A stretch of 64,000 bases of DNA from Candidatus Methylobacter oryzae. Its GTDB lineage: Bacteria; Pseudomonadota; Gammaproteobacteria; Methylococcales; Methylomonadaceae. The notes beneath the pieces were generated by a model, which searched no databases, was not told the origin of the DNA, and was given only the letters and a program-made list of their open reading frames with translations. The translations under genes and the position numbers were made by a program. Below, piece by piece: positions 1 through 9,312 of the stretch. Location: contig NZ_RYFG02000102.1 in assembly GCF_003994235.2 (NCBI RefSeq), positions 1 to 64,000 of the forward strand, in the 5' to 3' direction. Numbering within the stretch: the stretch's first letter is position 1; the number at the start of each line of letters is the position of its first letter.

Positions 1-22
1 ATTAAGTTTCATTACAGCTGAT

Positions 23-94
23 GAACCGCCTAGTGCGGACCCGCATGCTAGGTGGTGTGGGGGCTGGGAGCTAGACACTCCCGGCTACCCGGTT
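23..94 (+). mobile_element. 3' end of a group II intron (domains V and VI)
   Basis: Positions 23-56 fold into a 34-nt domain V: nine pairs (25-33 with 48-56), a two-nucleotide bulge at 46-47, then a distal stem (34-37 with 42-45). Positions 59-90 form a domain VI hairpin with an unpaired A at 87, the expected branch-point base. The size, dinucleotide bulge and bulged A are hallmarks of bacterial group II introns. The rest of the intron and any reverse transcriptase gene would lie left of the window. The intron would end near 93-94, about 10 bases from the end of the cupin gene. Confidence 0.75.
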
Positions 95-104
95 AGCTGC
101 TACT

Positions 105-458
105 TTACAGTTCATGCTTTTCATTGCAGCCAAAATCTAAAGCCACGCATGGTTGATCACCGTTCACCCATGCATCATGACCTGGTGCCAATTCAAAAGC
201 CTCGCCGGGACCAACCACGGACTCCTCGCCGTTGGCGCTTTTCACAATAAAAGAGCCAGATAATATATAGCCGATGTGATTTTCTGATGGTTTTCCCGTT
301 TGCTTGCCTACATGCTCAGACCACCGCCAGCCAGGCCGATATGTGCCTATGCCGACAAATGACGTTCTAAGGTTTACGGCAGATCTCGTACTGCCGTCTA
401 GAAATTCCCATCTCGTATCAGAAGAAGATGGATCTTTGATTATGGGTTCATTATTCAA
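105..458 (-). CDS. cupin domain protein
   Basis: A 117-residue single-domain protein with the small beta-barrel pattern of the cupin_2 family: a central run with H and E (SENHIGYILSG), followed by GPGEAFELAPGHDAW, which resembles the second cupin motif. Cupins of this size usually bind a metal, but the metal and substrate cannot be told from sequence. There is no signal peptide, so it is probably cytoplasmic. It stands alone, just beside the 3' end of the group II intron. The 248 bases between it and the next gene contain nothing I recognise. Confidence 0.75.
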   Translation of the reverse strand: MNNEPIIKDPSSSDTRWEFLDGSTRSAVNLRTSFVGIGTYRPGWRWSEHVGKQTGKPSENHIGYILSGSFIVKSANGEESVVGPGEAFELAPGHDAWVNGDQPCVALDFGCNEKHEL

Positions 459-706
459 GTTTCGACCTCAATTATTGGAATGTAGGAGCTACAACAGCTA
501 ACAAAGTATTAGAAAGTTTCTTATATCTCCTTCTAACAGATGATATACAGCTATTAATCTTAACAACCGTCTGCTATTGGACTCAAATACGCCGTAATAG
601 AAACTACCCACAAAGCAGTTTCGTACGATCATATTCTCCTAACAGCCGGATTACATTCAATCGGCACGCTACCCACCGCGTACCATTTTCAAATTTTCCC
701 GATAAA

Positions 707-1108
707 TTAAACCGGAAACGAAGAAAACTGATCCCCCACAGCCCACCAACGCCCCTCTTCCTTAACCATGAAAAACATATCGCGCCCGGCCGAATTGAAG
801 GTTTGGCCGTTCATATCGAACGCTATGTCGAAATAATAGGCAACCACGGAGGCATCGCCGTAAACGTGAATCACCGGGTCGGTTTCCCGCCAATGGTGGA
901 TGCGCGTGGCTTCGGCAAATCCTTTCCAACCGGCAATACAGTCCACGCCGCCTTCGCGGCGCATGCGGTCGGTGGACGTAATCGCCACCATGTTCCGGTG
1001 AAAATAGTTAGCCAGATCATCCGGATTGCCTTTTGTCCAGGCATCGTTCAAGGCCCGGATGGTTGTCCAGATTTCCTGTTGTACCGGATCGTCAAAACGG
1101 ATGATCAT
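707..1108 (-). CDS. SnoaL/DUF4440-like NTF2-fold protein
   Basis: A 133-residue protein with the NTF2-like layout: an N-terminal helix (QQEIWTTIRALNDAWTKG), the DDLANYFHRNMVAI segment, and late beta strands ending EEGRWWAVGDQFSSF, as in DUF4440/SnoaL-like proteins. This fold serves as ketosteroid isomerase, cyclase or small-ligand binder, and the substrate is unknown here. It lies 18 bases downstream of the VOC gene on the same strand, so the two are probably cotranscribed. No clear ribosome site precedes the ATG at 1108, which would fit translation coupled to the upstream gene. Confidence 0.75.
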   Translation of the reverse strand: MIIRFDDPVQQEIWTTIRALNDAWTKGNPDDLANYFHRNMVAITSTDRMRREGGVDCIAGWKGFAEATRIHHWRETDPVIHVYGDASVVAYYFDIAFDMNGQTFNSAGRDMFFMVKEEGRWWAVGDQFSSFPV

Positions 1109-1126
1109 TGGCTAATGCGCTGAAAA

Positions 1127-1498
1127 CTAGATGAGGTAAAACACGCACAGCTTATTGCCGTCGAGATCGCGGAAATAAGCTCCGTAAAAACCGTTATCGC
1201 CGCGCGGCCCCGGAGCGCCTTCATCGCTTGCGCCGAGTTCCAGCGCTTTTTCGTAAAGCGCATGCACTTTCTCCTGGTTGCCTGCATACAGCGAAACCAT
1301 GACGCCGTTGCCGACCGTGGCCGGGTTGCCGTCGAACGGCTTGATGACACTCAAAGCCGTCTGTTTGGGACTGGTGCCCCAAGCAATGTATCTTTCGGTA
1401 TCCCTAACGCGTTGCGCGCCGAATTCGGCCAGCAACGCATCGTAAAAAGACGCGGCGCGCTCTAAGTCATTGGTGCCGAGCGTGATGTATCCGATCAT
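1127..1498 (-). CDS. VOC family (glyoxalase/bleomycin-resistance fold) protein
   Basis: A 123-residue VOC-fold protein. The N-terminal strand and helix (GYITLGTNDLERAASFYDALL) and the C-terminal FRDLDGNKLCVFYLI are typical of small DUF-type glyoxalase/dioxygenase relatives that act as homodimers. The ATG at 1498 has a strong site, AGGAG, five bases upstream. It is the first gene of a two-gene unit with the SnoaL-like gene. The family includes metal-dependent isomerases and resistance proteins; the reaction here is not predictable. Confidence 0.85.
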   Translation of the reverse strand: MIGYITLGTNDLERAASFYDALLAEFGAQRVRDTERYIAWGTSPKQTALSVIKPFDGNPATVGNGVMVSLYAGNQEKVHALYEKALELGASDEGAPGPRGDNGFYGAYFRDLDGNKLCVFYLI

Positions 1499-1682
1499 AA
1501 AATCTCCTGAAAATAATGGTGTAATAAAACGCTGCGTAGTTTACACGCTTGCACGGCCCGCTAACAGGCGTAATCAGCGTTTAAACTTAGAAACTTGGTT
1601 GACGAAGCATGAACGATTTTTCACTCGTTCCTAAAGGGATGGCGAAAAATTGCTGTTTAGCCTGGCAAACCCGCGTTCGGCT

Positions 1683-2447
1683 TTAAACTTCAAACCGATT
1701 AATTCCCCGAAACACATAAGCCGGATTAATGCCGAAAGTCTCGCGGAAGCTGTGGCTGAAATGGGGCGCATCCGCAAACCCGGCATCCAGCGCGGCAATG
1801 GTCATGTTATCGGCGGCATTTAAACTATCCATTGCCAAAAACAGGCGCTTCCAAGTCCTGAAACGCCGGTACGGCACGTCGGTATGCTGTTTGAACAAAT
1901 GCAGAAACCGGGACGGCGAAAGATCGGCCCTGTCGGCCAGGTATTCTTTCGAGAAATTGTAATCCGGTTCACTGCGAATTAAATCGATAGCGGCCTGAAC
2001 GCGCGGGTCAATGACTAGATTGAGCTCTCCATCGCAACGCAACAAATCGTCCAGACAGTTTTCAATGACGGCTTTATCGGGGTCCGATTCATAAATCCGG
2101 CATAATTGCTGAACCAGCTCATCATCTTGAAATAACGACAGCGCTTGTTCGCGATAAGCAAAGCGGCGCTTGAAATACAAAAAGTCGGAACTGTCCCGTT
2201 CAATGAATAACTTGCCGTGCACGCCGCCTTCAAAATCAAGCTCATGCGGAGTACCGGGCGGAACGATTGCACAACGACAGCTTTGCCATGCGCCGTTAGC
2301 GATTTTTATCCTGAAAGGCCGGTAAATGCCGACATGCAAGGCCACGGTCGCATAGGCGTGCGCAGCTAACTGCACCGACGGGCCGAAATAAAGCGCCCGG
2401 CCTCGCCAGATAAATAAACGCATATAAGCAGGATAAAGTTTCAGCAT
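1683..2447 (-). CDS. AraC family transcriptional regulator
   Basis: About 254 residues. The last 100 hold two helix-turn-helix units: FSKEYLADRADLSPSRFLHL, then MTIAALDAGFADAPHFSHSF followed by FGINPAYVFR, the canonical AraC C-terminus. The N-terminal 140 residues are probably a cupin-like effector-sensing domain. I use the ATG at 2447; a TTG at 2462 in the same frame is possible and neither has a clear ribosome site. The gene is divergent from the DUF3047-like gene at 2533, only 85 bases away, so it may regulate that gene. Confidence 0.85.
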   Translation of the reverse strand: MLKLYPAYMRLFIWRGRALYFGPSVQLAAHAYATVALHVGIYRPFRIKIANGAWQSCRCAIVPPGTPHELDFEGGVHGKLFIERDSSDFLYFKRRFAYREQALSLFQDDELVQQLCRIYESDPDKAVIENCLDDLLRCDGELNLVIDPRVQAAIDLIRSEPDYNFSKEYLADRADLSPSRFLHLFKQHTDVPYRRFRTWKRLFLAMDSLNAADNMTIAALDAGFADAPHFSHSFRETFGINPAYVFRGINRFEV

Positions 2448-2532
2448 AGCCAATTTATACAAGATTTAATTGCGACGGCCTGATTATAATCCTTGCAACT
2501 GATTTTTATGATCTTTCAGCAAGAGGCTCATC

Positions 2533-3615
2533 ATGGACACTATTCAATTCAAGTCGCGCTTTACCGAATTACTGGACAATATTGCCCCAGGCGTTATTGC
2601 CGAACACCGTTTTTTTGAACTTCCGTCCGCGCAAAAACCCTGGCTCGATACCGGCCTTGATGTCGAAGCCGGCGATAATTTTAGCTCTTTCGCAACCGGA
2701 CAAACCCGCTTTAAAGACTTGCCTCTCGTCTTCGAACCTAACTTCCAGTTGTGGTTTCGCATCGATCAAAACGGCAAGATATTCCGCGGTACCCGCGATA
2801 GCCATAGTTTTACCGTAGAGCAACCGGGACGGCTTTATCTGGCCAGCTATTTTCCCGGAGAGTGGGCCGACAACACAGGCAATTTGGCAACGCCGGATGA
2901 AGTCTACGATAGCGTCGCCGGCAACCTGTCGGTTCTGCTGATCCGCTGGCAGGGCAATACGCTGGACGGCTTAAAAACGCTTGCCGAGAGCGGCGACGTG
3001 GATCACCGTATCGCCGTTGAAATCGACCGGCTGGTATCGCCGGTTATATCGCCATCAGGTTGGGATTACTTGTGGTTCGTGGGTCCCGCTGAAATTTATC
3101 AATCCTGCGCCGCACCGGCCAAAAAAGAATCGGCTATCTGCTGCCATACCCATAATGACTGCGGCTTGTTGCAAAAACCGGTCGACCTGCCGTTTAAACC
3201 GGGTACCCGCTTGCGTTGGTCGTGGAAAATGGATGCCCTACCCTCTAGTGTACGGGAAGACACGCTGCCCACTCACGATTATTTAAGCATCGCGGTCGAG
3301 TTCGACAACGGCCAAGACATCACGTATTACTGGAGTGCCGAACTGCCGCCGGAAACGTCGTATCGCTGCCCTATTCCGACCTGGACCCACCGCGAAACCC
3401 ATGTCGTGATCCGTTCCGGCTCGCAAGGCTTGGGCGAGTGGTTCGACGAAGACCGGGACGTTTATCAGGATTACATTAATGCGATAGGCGGAACCTTGCC
3501 GGGCAATATCGTTAAGGTCTGGCTGATTGCGGTCAGCCTATTTCAGCATCAACAAGGCGTCTGCCAATATGCGGACATTAGTTTTCTGAGTGACGGCCGC
3601 GTGGTGCCTATCTAG
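2533..3615 (+). CDS. DUF3047-like protein with an N-terminal lectin-like region
   Basis: A 360-residue protein in two parts. Residues about 50-140 (FQLWFRIDQNGKIFRGTRDS, GRLYLASYFPGEWAD) resemble LecA-type calcium-binding beta sandwiches. Residues about 200-355 match DUF3047, with an LRWSWKMDALP strand, ITYYWSAELP, and W-x-x-RDVYQDY near residue 310. No signal peptide is visible, which is unusual because DUF3047 proteins are often exported. The function is unknown. It is divergently paired with the AraC gene. Four cysteines cluster near residues 190-210 (SCAAP, CCHTHNDC), perhaps a metal site. Confidence 0.65.
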   Translation: MDTIQFKSRFTELLDNIAPGVIAEHRFFELPSAQKPWLDTGLDVEAGDNFSSFATGQTRFKDLPLVFEPNFQLWFRIDQNGKIFRGTRDSHSFTVEQPGRLYLASYFPGEWADNTGNLATPDEVYDSVAGNLSVLLIRWQGNTLDGLKTLAESGDVDHRIAVEIDRLVSPVISPSGWDYLWFVGPAEIYQSCAAPAKKESAICCHTHNDCGLLQKPVDLPFKPGTRLRWSWKMDALPSSVREDTLPTHDYLSIAVEFDNGQDITYYWSAELPPETSYRCPIPTWTHRETHVVIRSGSQGLGEWFDEDRDVYQDYINAIGGTLPGNIVKVWLIAVSLFQHQQGVCQYADISFLSDGRVVPI

Positions 3616-3719
3616 CCTAAAAACCACAAAGAGCAGATGAAAACCGTTCCTGCCGAGTCTTTCAAGCCTGTCATGGCTTGCCGAATCACATGAACGGCTT
3701 TCAATCCCGCTATTATCGG

Positions 3720-6317
3720 TTATTTAAGAGAGCCGCCAACCACGACGCCTCTCGGGCCGTAATTCGAGTTGTAGTAATCGACTCGCATCGTAAATGAACC
3801 TGTCGTTGCGCCCGCAGGTATAGGCACGGAAAGCGCAAACGATTTGTTCAGTATTTCCCCTTTCGGCGCTGTGTACGTGTAGGTTTTACTATTTGCCCCT
3901 ACGGAAACGGTCGCATAAACAACATAATTGAAATCATCGTCCGCAGCCGAAGCCTGTTCCACCCATCCGGTACCGGATATGGAAAGCGTGCTGCCGCTCA
4001 GTTTCCCTGAGTAGGTATAAATATCATACCCAAACGGAGCGGTATACTCCGGTGGATCGACAAGATTTGCCCCGCTTATCGTATATTTAAGATGGTACTG
4101 CCCCCATTCGGCTGTCCCGCTTTTGCTGGTGCCTCCCGTGCTTGCCGATGTTTTGCAGTAGGTAGGAACCTCGGTAAATGTTGGCGTTGAACTACCGTTG
4201 CCTATCAGAGTGGCCACGAAATTTTTGTAACTGCTGCTGTTGCGTCCTGAATCCAAATGGGTTTTCGCCACACTTTGCACGGCGGCGTCGACCGCTGACT
4301 TGCTCAAATAAGGTGCGAGCGCATTGCGGCTCTGCTGTTCGATCTCAATATACTTACGGAACAGGTCGACTTCGGTCGCGCTCGCTCCGCCGCTACGCTT
4401 TCTGAGATTGTCCATCTGTCCGACCGACAATTGAAGATAGCGAGCATAAATGTCGTTCAACCGCGCTTTTCTTGCCGGAGCCTGTCCTTCCGCCGCTTGC
4501 CATTTCTGGTATTGGGCGACGAGTTGCCTGTCCGCCTCATCCGTGCTTATCCCGCGTATCTTGGCGACATGCGACAAAAGCTCGAAAGACCCGGCTCCGG
4601 TGTTGGCCACTAGCCCGTCTTGCGCCTTCCATGATTGGTAATGGGTCATGACCAAATCGTCGTTGACCCACTCGTTCACTTTCCTGGCCGATTCGACGTA
4701 CACGCCTAAACCGCAGCTTGTTAGCGGAAGCACCTCGTTAAAAACACCGGCAACCAGTGTTTTAAGCGCCTGCTTGTAGTCGCCTCCGCATGAAGATCCC
4801 AATGCCGGCGCTGTCGCATCGACATATCCGCTTTTCTCCGATATTTTTTGCGCAAGCCGGGTTAATTCCTTCGGATCGCTGACCGACTCGATCAGCGCTT
4901 TCCCGATGGCTTTTGAAAACAGCAGCGACGCTTCCGCGGTCTGCCCTTCGGCGAGATTCTCAATCCCTTCCTGAACGACATCCGAGTTCGAGGCAAGCTT
5001 GGCGGCGACATTAGCGGCATAAGAATCGAACTCGAGATTCCCGGCTAACTTGCGCCCGCAGTCAAGTAGAGCGGCTTGCAAATCGCTCGACGACGGCAGC
5101 GATATTTCCACCTTGGTTTGCTCGTTAATCCATTTATCAATCGCCGAACTAGCCGCACGGCTGATAGGCGCAAAGGCCGTTTGAGTTCCCCAATATTTGT
5201 CATAAAAAGCCTTGTTAGCGAGCTTATCGATTGCGCTTACCTTGAAGCCGTTGTTGCTTTGCGAAAAGGCCAGCGTTACCGCATAGTAGTCGCTGCCGAC
5301 GCGTAACGGAATAATCGATATGCCAAGCGGCGGACCGTACAGATAAGCGCTGCTGCCGGAACTATCGATTCCGGGTAACGGGGATTTCACCAACGGATTG
5401 GGATAGCCCGCTGTTATATTGGTTAGATCGAAAGAGTAGCCGGACAATCCGGAACGCAATGTCCAATCCACGGTCATATGCTGAGTTTTACCGGAAATAA
5501 TATTCTCTATCCTTAGCGTATCGCCTATGAACGACGCCTTGGTATTCAGCAGCGACAAGCCGGAAATTCCAAGCGGTTCCTGGCCCAATATAACCGGGTA
5601 TAAACCGTCGTCGAAATACTCGGGAAACATTGCCGCCAATTCATCCAACGTGATGGGTTCCGGCGTTGCGGTAGTCGATGCGCTAAACGTAGCAACCGCG
5701 CTCTTTTGCTCGGTAACATTGCTAAGCGTGCAAGTCGAAGCCGTTCCCGAGCAATTTCCGCTCCAAGCGGAAAAAGTGTAGCCGCTATTCGCTGTAGCCG
5801 TGCAAGTACTGCTGCCGCCCGACGTAACAGGGTTAGGACTGCATGCCACGCTGCCGCCGGCAGTCGGGCTTGCAGCCGTGGAAATCGTATAAGTGGCGGC
5901 TATATCGCCTTTGATTATAGTAATGCCGGCATTGCCGGATTGACTGTTGTACGACCAAGTCGATGGCGTTGAGTCGATGACGGTGTAAGTTCCCGCCTTA
6001 ATAGTCGTCGCCGGATGTACTTCCCAATACAGGTTGTTTCCGGCAGTGCTGACCGCCTGCCATGGCCCATACATCGTTCCGTCGGAATGCTTAAGCCCTA
6101 TTGTCCCCACCGTGCTGCCGCGACCGCTGTTCCAGTGGTACGTCAGAACATAGGTGATAGTGACAGGATTCGTCACGGTAAACACTGTTGCCGCGGTAGG
6201 ATTATTATAGACGCCGGCAATATTGCCGTTATCGAAGATCGTGCTTTCCGCGTACGCCGCTTGTCCGCCGCTGCCCAACAAGAAAATCGCCCAAAACATC
6301 AAGTAAATAGTCTTCAT
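3720..6317 (-). CDS. large secreted protein with an InlB-type repeat
   Basis: About 865 residues from the ATG at 6317, chosen because GGGAG sits just upstream and the next residues (MKTIYLMFWAIFLLGSGGQA) form a classic signal peptide; an in-frame ATG at 6341 would add eight residues before it. Residues about 150-220 are a divergent InlB B-repeat module, Ser/Gly/Thr-rich with paired cysteines (GNCSG, STCTLSNVTEQ). The middle is helical and the C-terminus is a beta-rich domain (GSFTMRVDYYNSN). It is likely periplasmic or extracellular and possibly adhesive. I recognise no catalytic motif and cannot name the middle domain. Confidence 0.7.
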   Translation of the reverse strand: MKTIYLMFWAIFLLGSGGQAAYAESTIFDNGNIAGVYNNPTAATVFTVTNPVTITYVLTYHWNSGRGSTVGTIGLKHSDGTMYGPWQAVSTAGNNLYWEVHPATTIKAGTYTVIDSTPSTWSYNSQSGNAGITIIKGDIAATYTISTAASPTAGGSVACSPNPVTSGGSSTCTATANSGYTFSAWSGNCSGTASTCTLSNVTEQKSAVATFSASTTATPEPITLDELAAMFPEYFDDGLYPVILGQEPLGISGLSLLNTKASFIGDTLRIENIISGKTQHMTVDWTLRSGLSGYSFDLTNITAGYPNPLVKSPLPGIDSSGSSAYLYGPPLGISIIPLRVGSDYYAVTLAFSQSNNGFKVSAIDKLANKAFYDKYWGTQTAFAPISRAASSAIDKWINEQTKVEISLPSSSDLQAALLDCGRKLAGNLEFDSYAANVAAKLASNSDVVQEGIENLAEGQTAEASLLFSKAIGKALIESVSDPKELTRLAQKISEKSGYVDATAPALGSSCGGDYKQALKTLVAGVFNEVLPLTSCGLGVYVESARKVNEWVNDDLVMTHYQSWKAQDGLVANTGAGSFELLSHVAKIRGISTDEADRQLVAQYQKWQAAEGQAPARKARLNDIYARYLQLSVGQMDNLRKRSGGASATEVDLFRKYIEIEQQSRNALAPYLSKSAVDAAVQSVAKTHLDSGRNSSSYKNFVATLIGNGSSTPTFTEVPTYCKTSASTGGTSKSGTAEWGQYHLKYTISGANLVDPPEYTAPFGYDIYTYSGKLSGSTLSISGTGWVEQASAADDDFNYVVYATVSVGANSKTYTYTAPKGEILNKSFALSVPIPAGATTGSFTMRVDYYNSNYGPRGVVVGGSLK

Positions 6318-6341
6318 GACCCGCTCCCTATAAACATACAT

Positions 6342-6739
6342 GAGATGTGGAAGTCATTTCTATTCCAGGTTTTAAGCATTTCATCGACGGAAAATTATCA
6401 ATCCGATTGCACCGGCATTTGCCGGCCACACAAAAACCATCAACGATGATCATCCACTAAATTCGATTATAACGCTCTATCACTGTATAACAAGATATTG
6501 CAGAGCTGTTTAATAATTAAGAACCGATGTTACGCACGGGAACGGTATCCATAACATTTCCCAATATCGGGTGGTGAAAGTCAGATCAGCAATTGCTGTC
6601 GCCAGGAGTCTCTGACGGTTGGATTGGCTGCTGAGGAACTCGTCCGGGCGCTAAACGTTTAAGCTTCGGATGTTATAAGAGAAAATGCAGGAAGCCCATC
6701 GTTAGGGATTATTGATGGGCTTAAAATTTGATGCAACAA
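6342..6739. other. intergenic region with a terminator-like hairpin
   Basis: There is no gene here. Around 6529 is TGATGTTACGCA-like sequence (here cgatgttacgcac), which also starts the repeats at 7202 and 28592. At 6692-6722 AAGCCCATC pairs with GATGGGCTT over a 13-base loop, just downstream of the minus-strand gene at 6740. It may end that transcript, although no strong U run follows in that direction. Confidence 0.5.
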
Positions 6740-7075
6740 CTATTTTGACTTGGCAGGAACACTGTCCCATGATTTCTTGTTAAAGCCTAAAGCCGTTGCG
6801 GCCGCCCGTTTTTCCTTGCTTAGTTTATTCCATGCGGCGCCGTCGGATAGAACGCTCCAGAGTTTTTGTTCCTCAGCGGACATATCATCCCAATCGATTG
6901 CATCCCAGAATTTATTGACATCTCCGGTAGGTGTACGAACACCTGTTCTTGCTCCATCCTTTGCCGCTTCGGCAACTTTCTCAACAGGCGCGCCAGCTTC
7001 GGCGACAGGTGCCGGCTCAGCGTAAACCCAATTAGAAACTACAGCTAACGCCAAGATACAAAATAACTTTTTCAT
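6740..7075 (-). CDS. small exported protein of unknown function
   Basis: A 111-residue protein with a clear Sec signal peptide (MKKLFCILALAVVSNWVYA, cleavage expected after VYA). An Ala/Glu/Pro-rich linker follows, then a helical C-terminal half with WDAIDWDDMSAEEQKLW and SKEKRAAATALGFNKKSWD. The C-terminal half resembles small helical proteins annotated only as hypothetical. It is probably periplasmic. It stands alone between two intergenic regions, with a hairpin directly after its stop. Confidence 0.65.
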   Translation of the reverse strand: MKKLFCILALAVVSNWVYAEPAPVAEAGAPVEKVAEAAKDGARTGVRTPTGDVNKFWDAIDWDDMSAEEQKLWSVLSDGAAWNKLSKEKRAAATALGFNKKSWDSVPAKSK

Positions 7076-7201
7076 AAAATTCCTATCGGTAAAATTAACT
7101 ATCGGTAATTGCTAATTAGCATAACAGATTGACGTTTCTTTGATAAGTTTGAGTTTGAGCTTTACGGCCGGGATAGAGTAAAGGACGTTGGGAATTATCT
7201 A

Positions 7202-7406
7202 ACTGATGTTACGCACCGTCCACGAAAGGCACGGAAAATATCGGCCGTAGATTGGCCGCTTGCTGGAGATTAGACCTTCCAGGTTTTTACTGGAGCCGCT
7301 CCCGGCGGCTCCAGCACTTCTGACCTCCATGGATGGAGGAAATGCCGAGGACTGCCCGGAGCAGTCTCGGCCGCCATCCATGGCAGTCGTAAAACCTGGA
7401 AGGTCT
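7202..7406. repeat. TGATGTTACGCA repeat carrying a 135-bp AGACCTTCCAGG element
   Basis: The segment starting TGATGTTACGCA at 7202 with CCACGAAAGGCACGGAAAATA is related to 28592-28890. Inside it, 7272-7406 is a long copy of the hairpin family: AGACCTTCCAGGTTTT at the left and AAAACCTGGAAGGTCT at the right, with a GC-rich interior holding smaller palindromes (GGAGCCGCTCCCGGCGGCTCC; CCATGGATGG). Other long copies are at 41786, 44764 and 49793. The region 7076-7502 otherwise holds no gene I can support. Confidence 0.85.
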
Positions 7407-7502
7407 GCCTATCGAACTGTTCTCCGCATAACGCCAGTTCCGGTTGCGCGTATTTTTCATCTCCTACACTACTTGACTGTTCCCTCGTGAAACCGCCAAG
7501 GA

Positions 7503-8813
7503 TCAATAACAAAGCCGGTTTCTGCCGTCGGCTTTTGCTTGAAACAACTTACCGTCGGCTGCCGCCAGCATGTGTTCAAAGCGATCAAAACTAAGATCGT
7601 CATTCAGACCTATGCTCATCGTAACCTGAAGCTCGGGATGTATGGCTGCCCAAGGGAAATTTTCAATCTTTTTACGTAGCCTTTCGCACTGTTCCACTGC
7701 TTGCGTCAACGGCGTTTCAGGAAAAATAACGACAAACTCCTCTCCGCCATAACGGGCAACAATATCGCTTGCGCGTATGCTGTCTTTCAATATGCCGGAA
7801 ACTGCTTTTAGCACTTCATCGCCGATCGCGTGAGAAAACTTGTCATTTACTTGCTTAAAATGATCAATATCGCCAATCATAAAACTCAATGGATGCTTAT
7901 ACCGCTGCATCTGGATAAAAAGCTTATCCGCCTGCTCATTAAAAAAGCGGCGATTATAGAGTTGAGTCAATTCGTCTCGGATGCTCAACTCTTTTAAAAG
8001 CAATGCCTGCTCACTGATCGTGCAATTGGACTCCTCCAGTTTCTCATAAGCATGAGCAAGATCGGCACTCATGCGATTAAATGCTTCAGCAAGGACGGCT
8101 GTTTCGTCCGTACCGTGCACTGTCACTGTTTGGCGGAGTTCCCCTTGATTCATCGCCCTGATAGCCGTAGTCAGTTCATGAAGCGACTTACTTAAGCGTT
8201 TACTGAACAGAAAACCAAGAAAAATCGCCAATGTGCCGGCAATAACAAATGCATAGATCAGTGCTTCCCTGATTATGGCCAGATAATTCCGGTCTATCGC
8301 CGATAAATTGGGCTTGCCCTGTGGAACCGCCAATGCCAGTAGCTGATTTTCCAGCATAATGGGAGTCACTCCCGAACGGTCCGACACCGGCACAAATTCT
8401 CCATGTTCATATTTTCCACCGCCCAATAACACCTTGCCCTGCGGATCGAGCAATATAAACAGGAACGGCGGAGCCCACTCCGGCTCATCCGGCATCGGCG
8501 GCCTTGATCGCGCCCCGGTAGGCTCTATTCGATCTTTCGATCCGGAAAAGATCGGCTCATCAGGATGCGGGCCGGTTAACGTGTGCCTGCGTCTGACGAA
8601 CTGGCCAAAACGTTCGGCCTTTTGCGCCTCGTCCCAAGACCCGTAAGCGGCAATATAGGCCGTAACGTCCCCTTGGAAATTCTCAAAAGCGCGCTCCATC
8701 GCGATTTGGTCGAATCTTGTCGATACCTGCCACTGGGCAATAATACCGACAACAATCACCGCGCTCATGCTGGTGATAATAAGCGCTAATGAAAATTTAA
8801 ATCTGAGCGACAT
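7503..8813 (-). CDS. membrane diguanylate cyclase (HAMP-GGDEF)
   Basis: A 436-residue inner-membrane sensor that should make cyclic di-GMP from two GTP. An N-terminal membrane helix (about residues 8-28) is followed by a periplasmic loop of about 150 residues, a second helix near 185-205, a HAMP region, and a GGDEF domain to the end. The active-site loop reads GGEEF. RASD stands five residues before it, matching the RxxD inhibitory I-site, so product feedback is expected. No EAL domain is present. The signal sensed by the proline-rich periplasmic loop is unknown. The gene is monocistronic. Confidence 0.9.
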   Translation of the reverse strand: MSLRFKFSLALIITSMSAVIVVGIIAQWQVSTRFDQIAMERAFENFQGDVTAYIAAYGSWDEAQKAERFGQFVRRRHTLTGPHPDEPIFSGSKDRIEPTGARSRPPMPDEPEWAPPFLFILLDPQGKVLLGGGKYEHGEFVPVSDRSGVTPIMLENQLLALAVPQGKPNLSAIDRNYLAIIREALIYAFVIAGTLAIFLGFLFSKRLSKSLHELTTAIRAMNQGELRQTVTVHGTDETAVLAEAFNRMSADLAHAYEKLEESNCTISEQALLLKELSIRDELTQLYNRRFFNEQADKLFIQMQRYKHPLSFMIGDIDHFKQVNDKFSHAIGDEVLKAVSGILKDSIRASDIVARYGGEEFVVIFPETPLTQAVEQCERLRKKIENFPWAAIHPELQVTMSIGLNDDLSFDRFEHMLAAADGKLFQAKADGRNRLCY

Positions 8814-8940
8814 TGATCCCTATGTTATGCAATTTGGTTTTATCCCTGATTATAACCGATGTTACCCGGCCTTTATTTATTGCAGTTGCGTAGGCGCGTC
8901 GACAGCTTTCCGTTGCCCAATCACAGGATGCTGGTTGTTA

Positions 8941-9312
8941 TCATAAAGGTTCCGTCAACAATGAATAATGCGCAAAAGCTTTAACCACTTTTTGCTCTTC
9001 ATTGAAATGAAACACTTCGGCAGCCAAGCGGCCGCCTGCCCCTCGATAATGGAGCGTGATGCTATTTACGCCAACCAACGTCGTTATCAATTCAAAATGC
9101 AAATCCGGAATCAGTTGCAGCGCTTTAGCCCAATAAGCGCCAACCGCAGCCTTGCCGCGAAGTGTGCCGCCGGCTTCGCCGGCAAGCTGGATAATCACCG
9201 GCGACGACATTTCAAAATCGTCGTCATAGTGCGATAAGATGCGCGCCAAGTCGTGGCTGTTCCACGCGTCTATCCAATCTTTGGCAAAATGTTCGGCAAA
9301 CGCATTATTCAT
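8941..9312 (-). CDS. SnoaL-like NTF2-fold protein
   Basis: A 123-residue protein with the SnoaL-like start (AEHFAKDWIDAWNSHDLARI, then HYDDDFEMSSPVI) and the closing strands (GRLAAEVFHFNEEQKVVKAFAHY). It differs in sequence from the SnoaL-like protein at 707. Its start overlaps the stop of the transglutaminase-like gene by four bases (ATGA), so the two are translationally coupled. No catalytic role can be assigned. Confidence 0.8.
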   Translation of the reverse strand: MNNAFAEHFAKDWIDAWNSHDLARILSHYDDDFEMSSPVIIQLAGEAGGTLRGKAAVGAYWAKALQLIPDLHFELITTLVGVNSITLHYRGAGGRLAAEVFHFNEEQKVVKAFAHYSLLTEPL

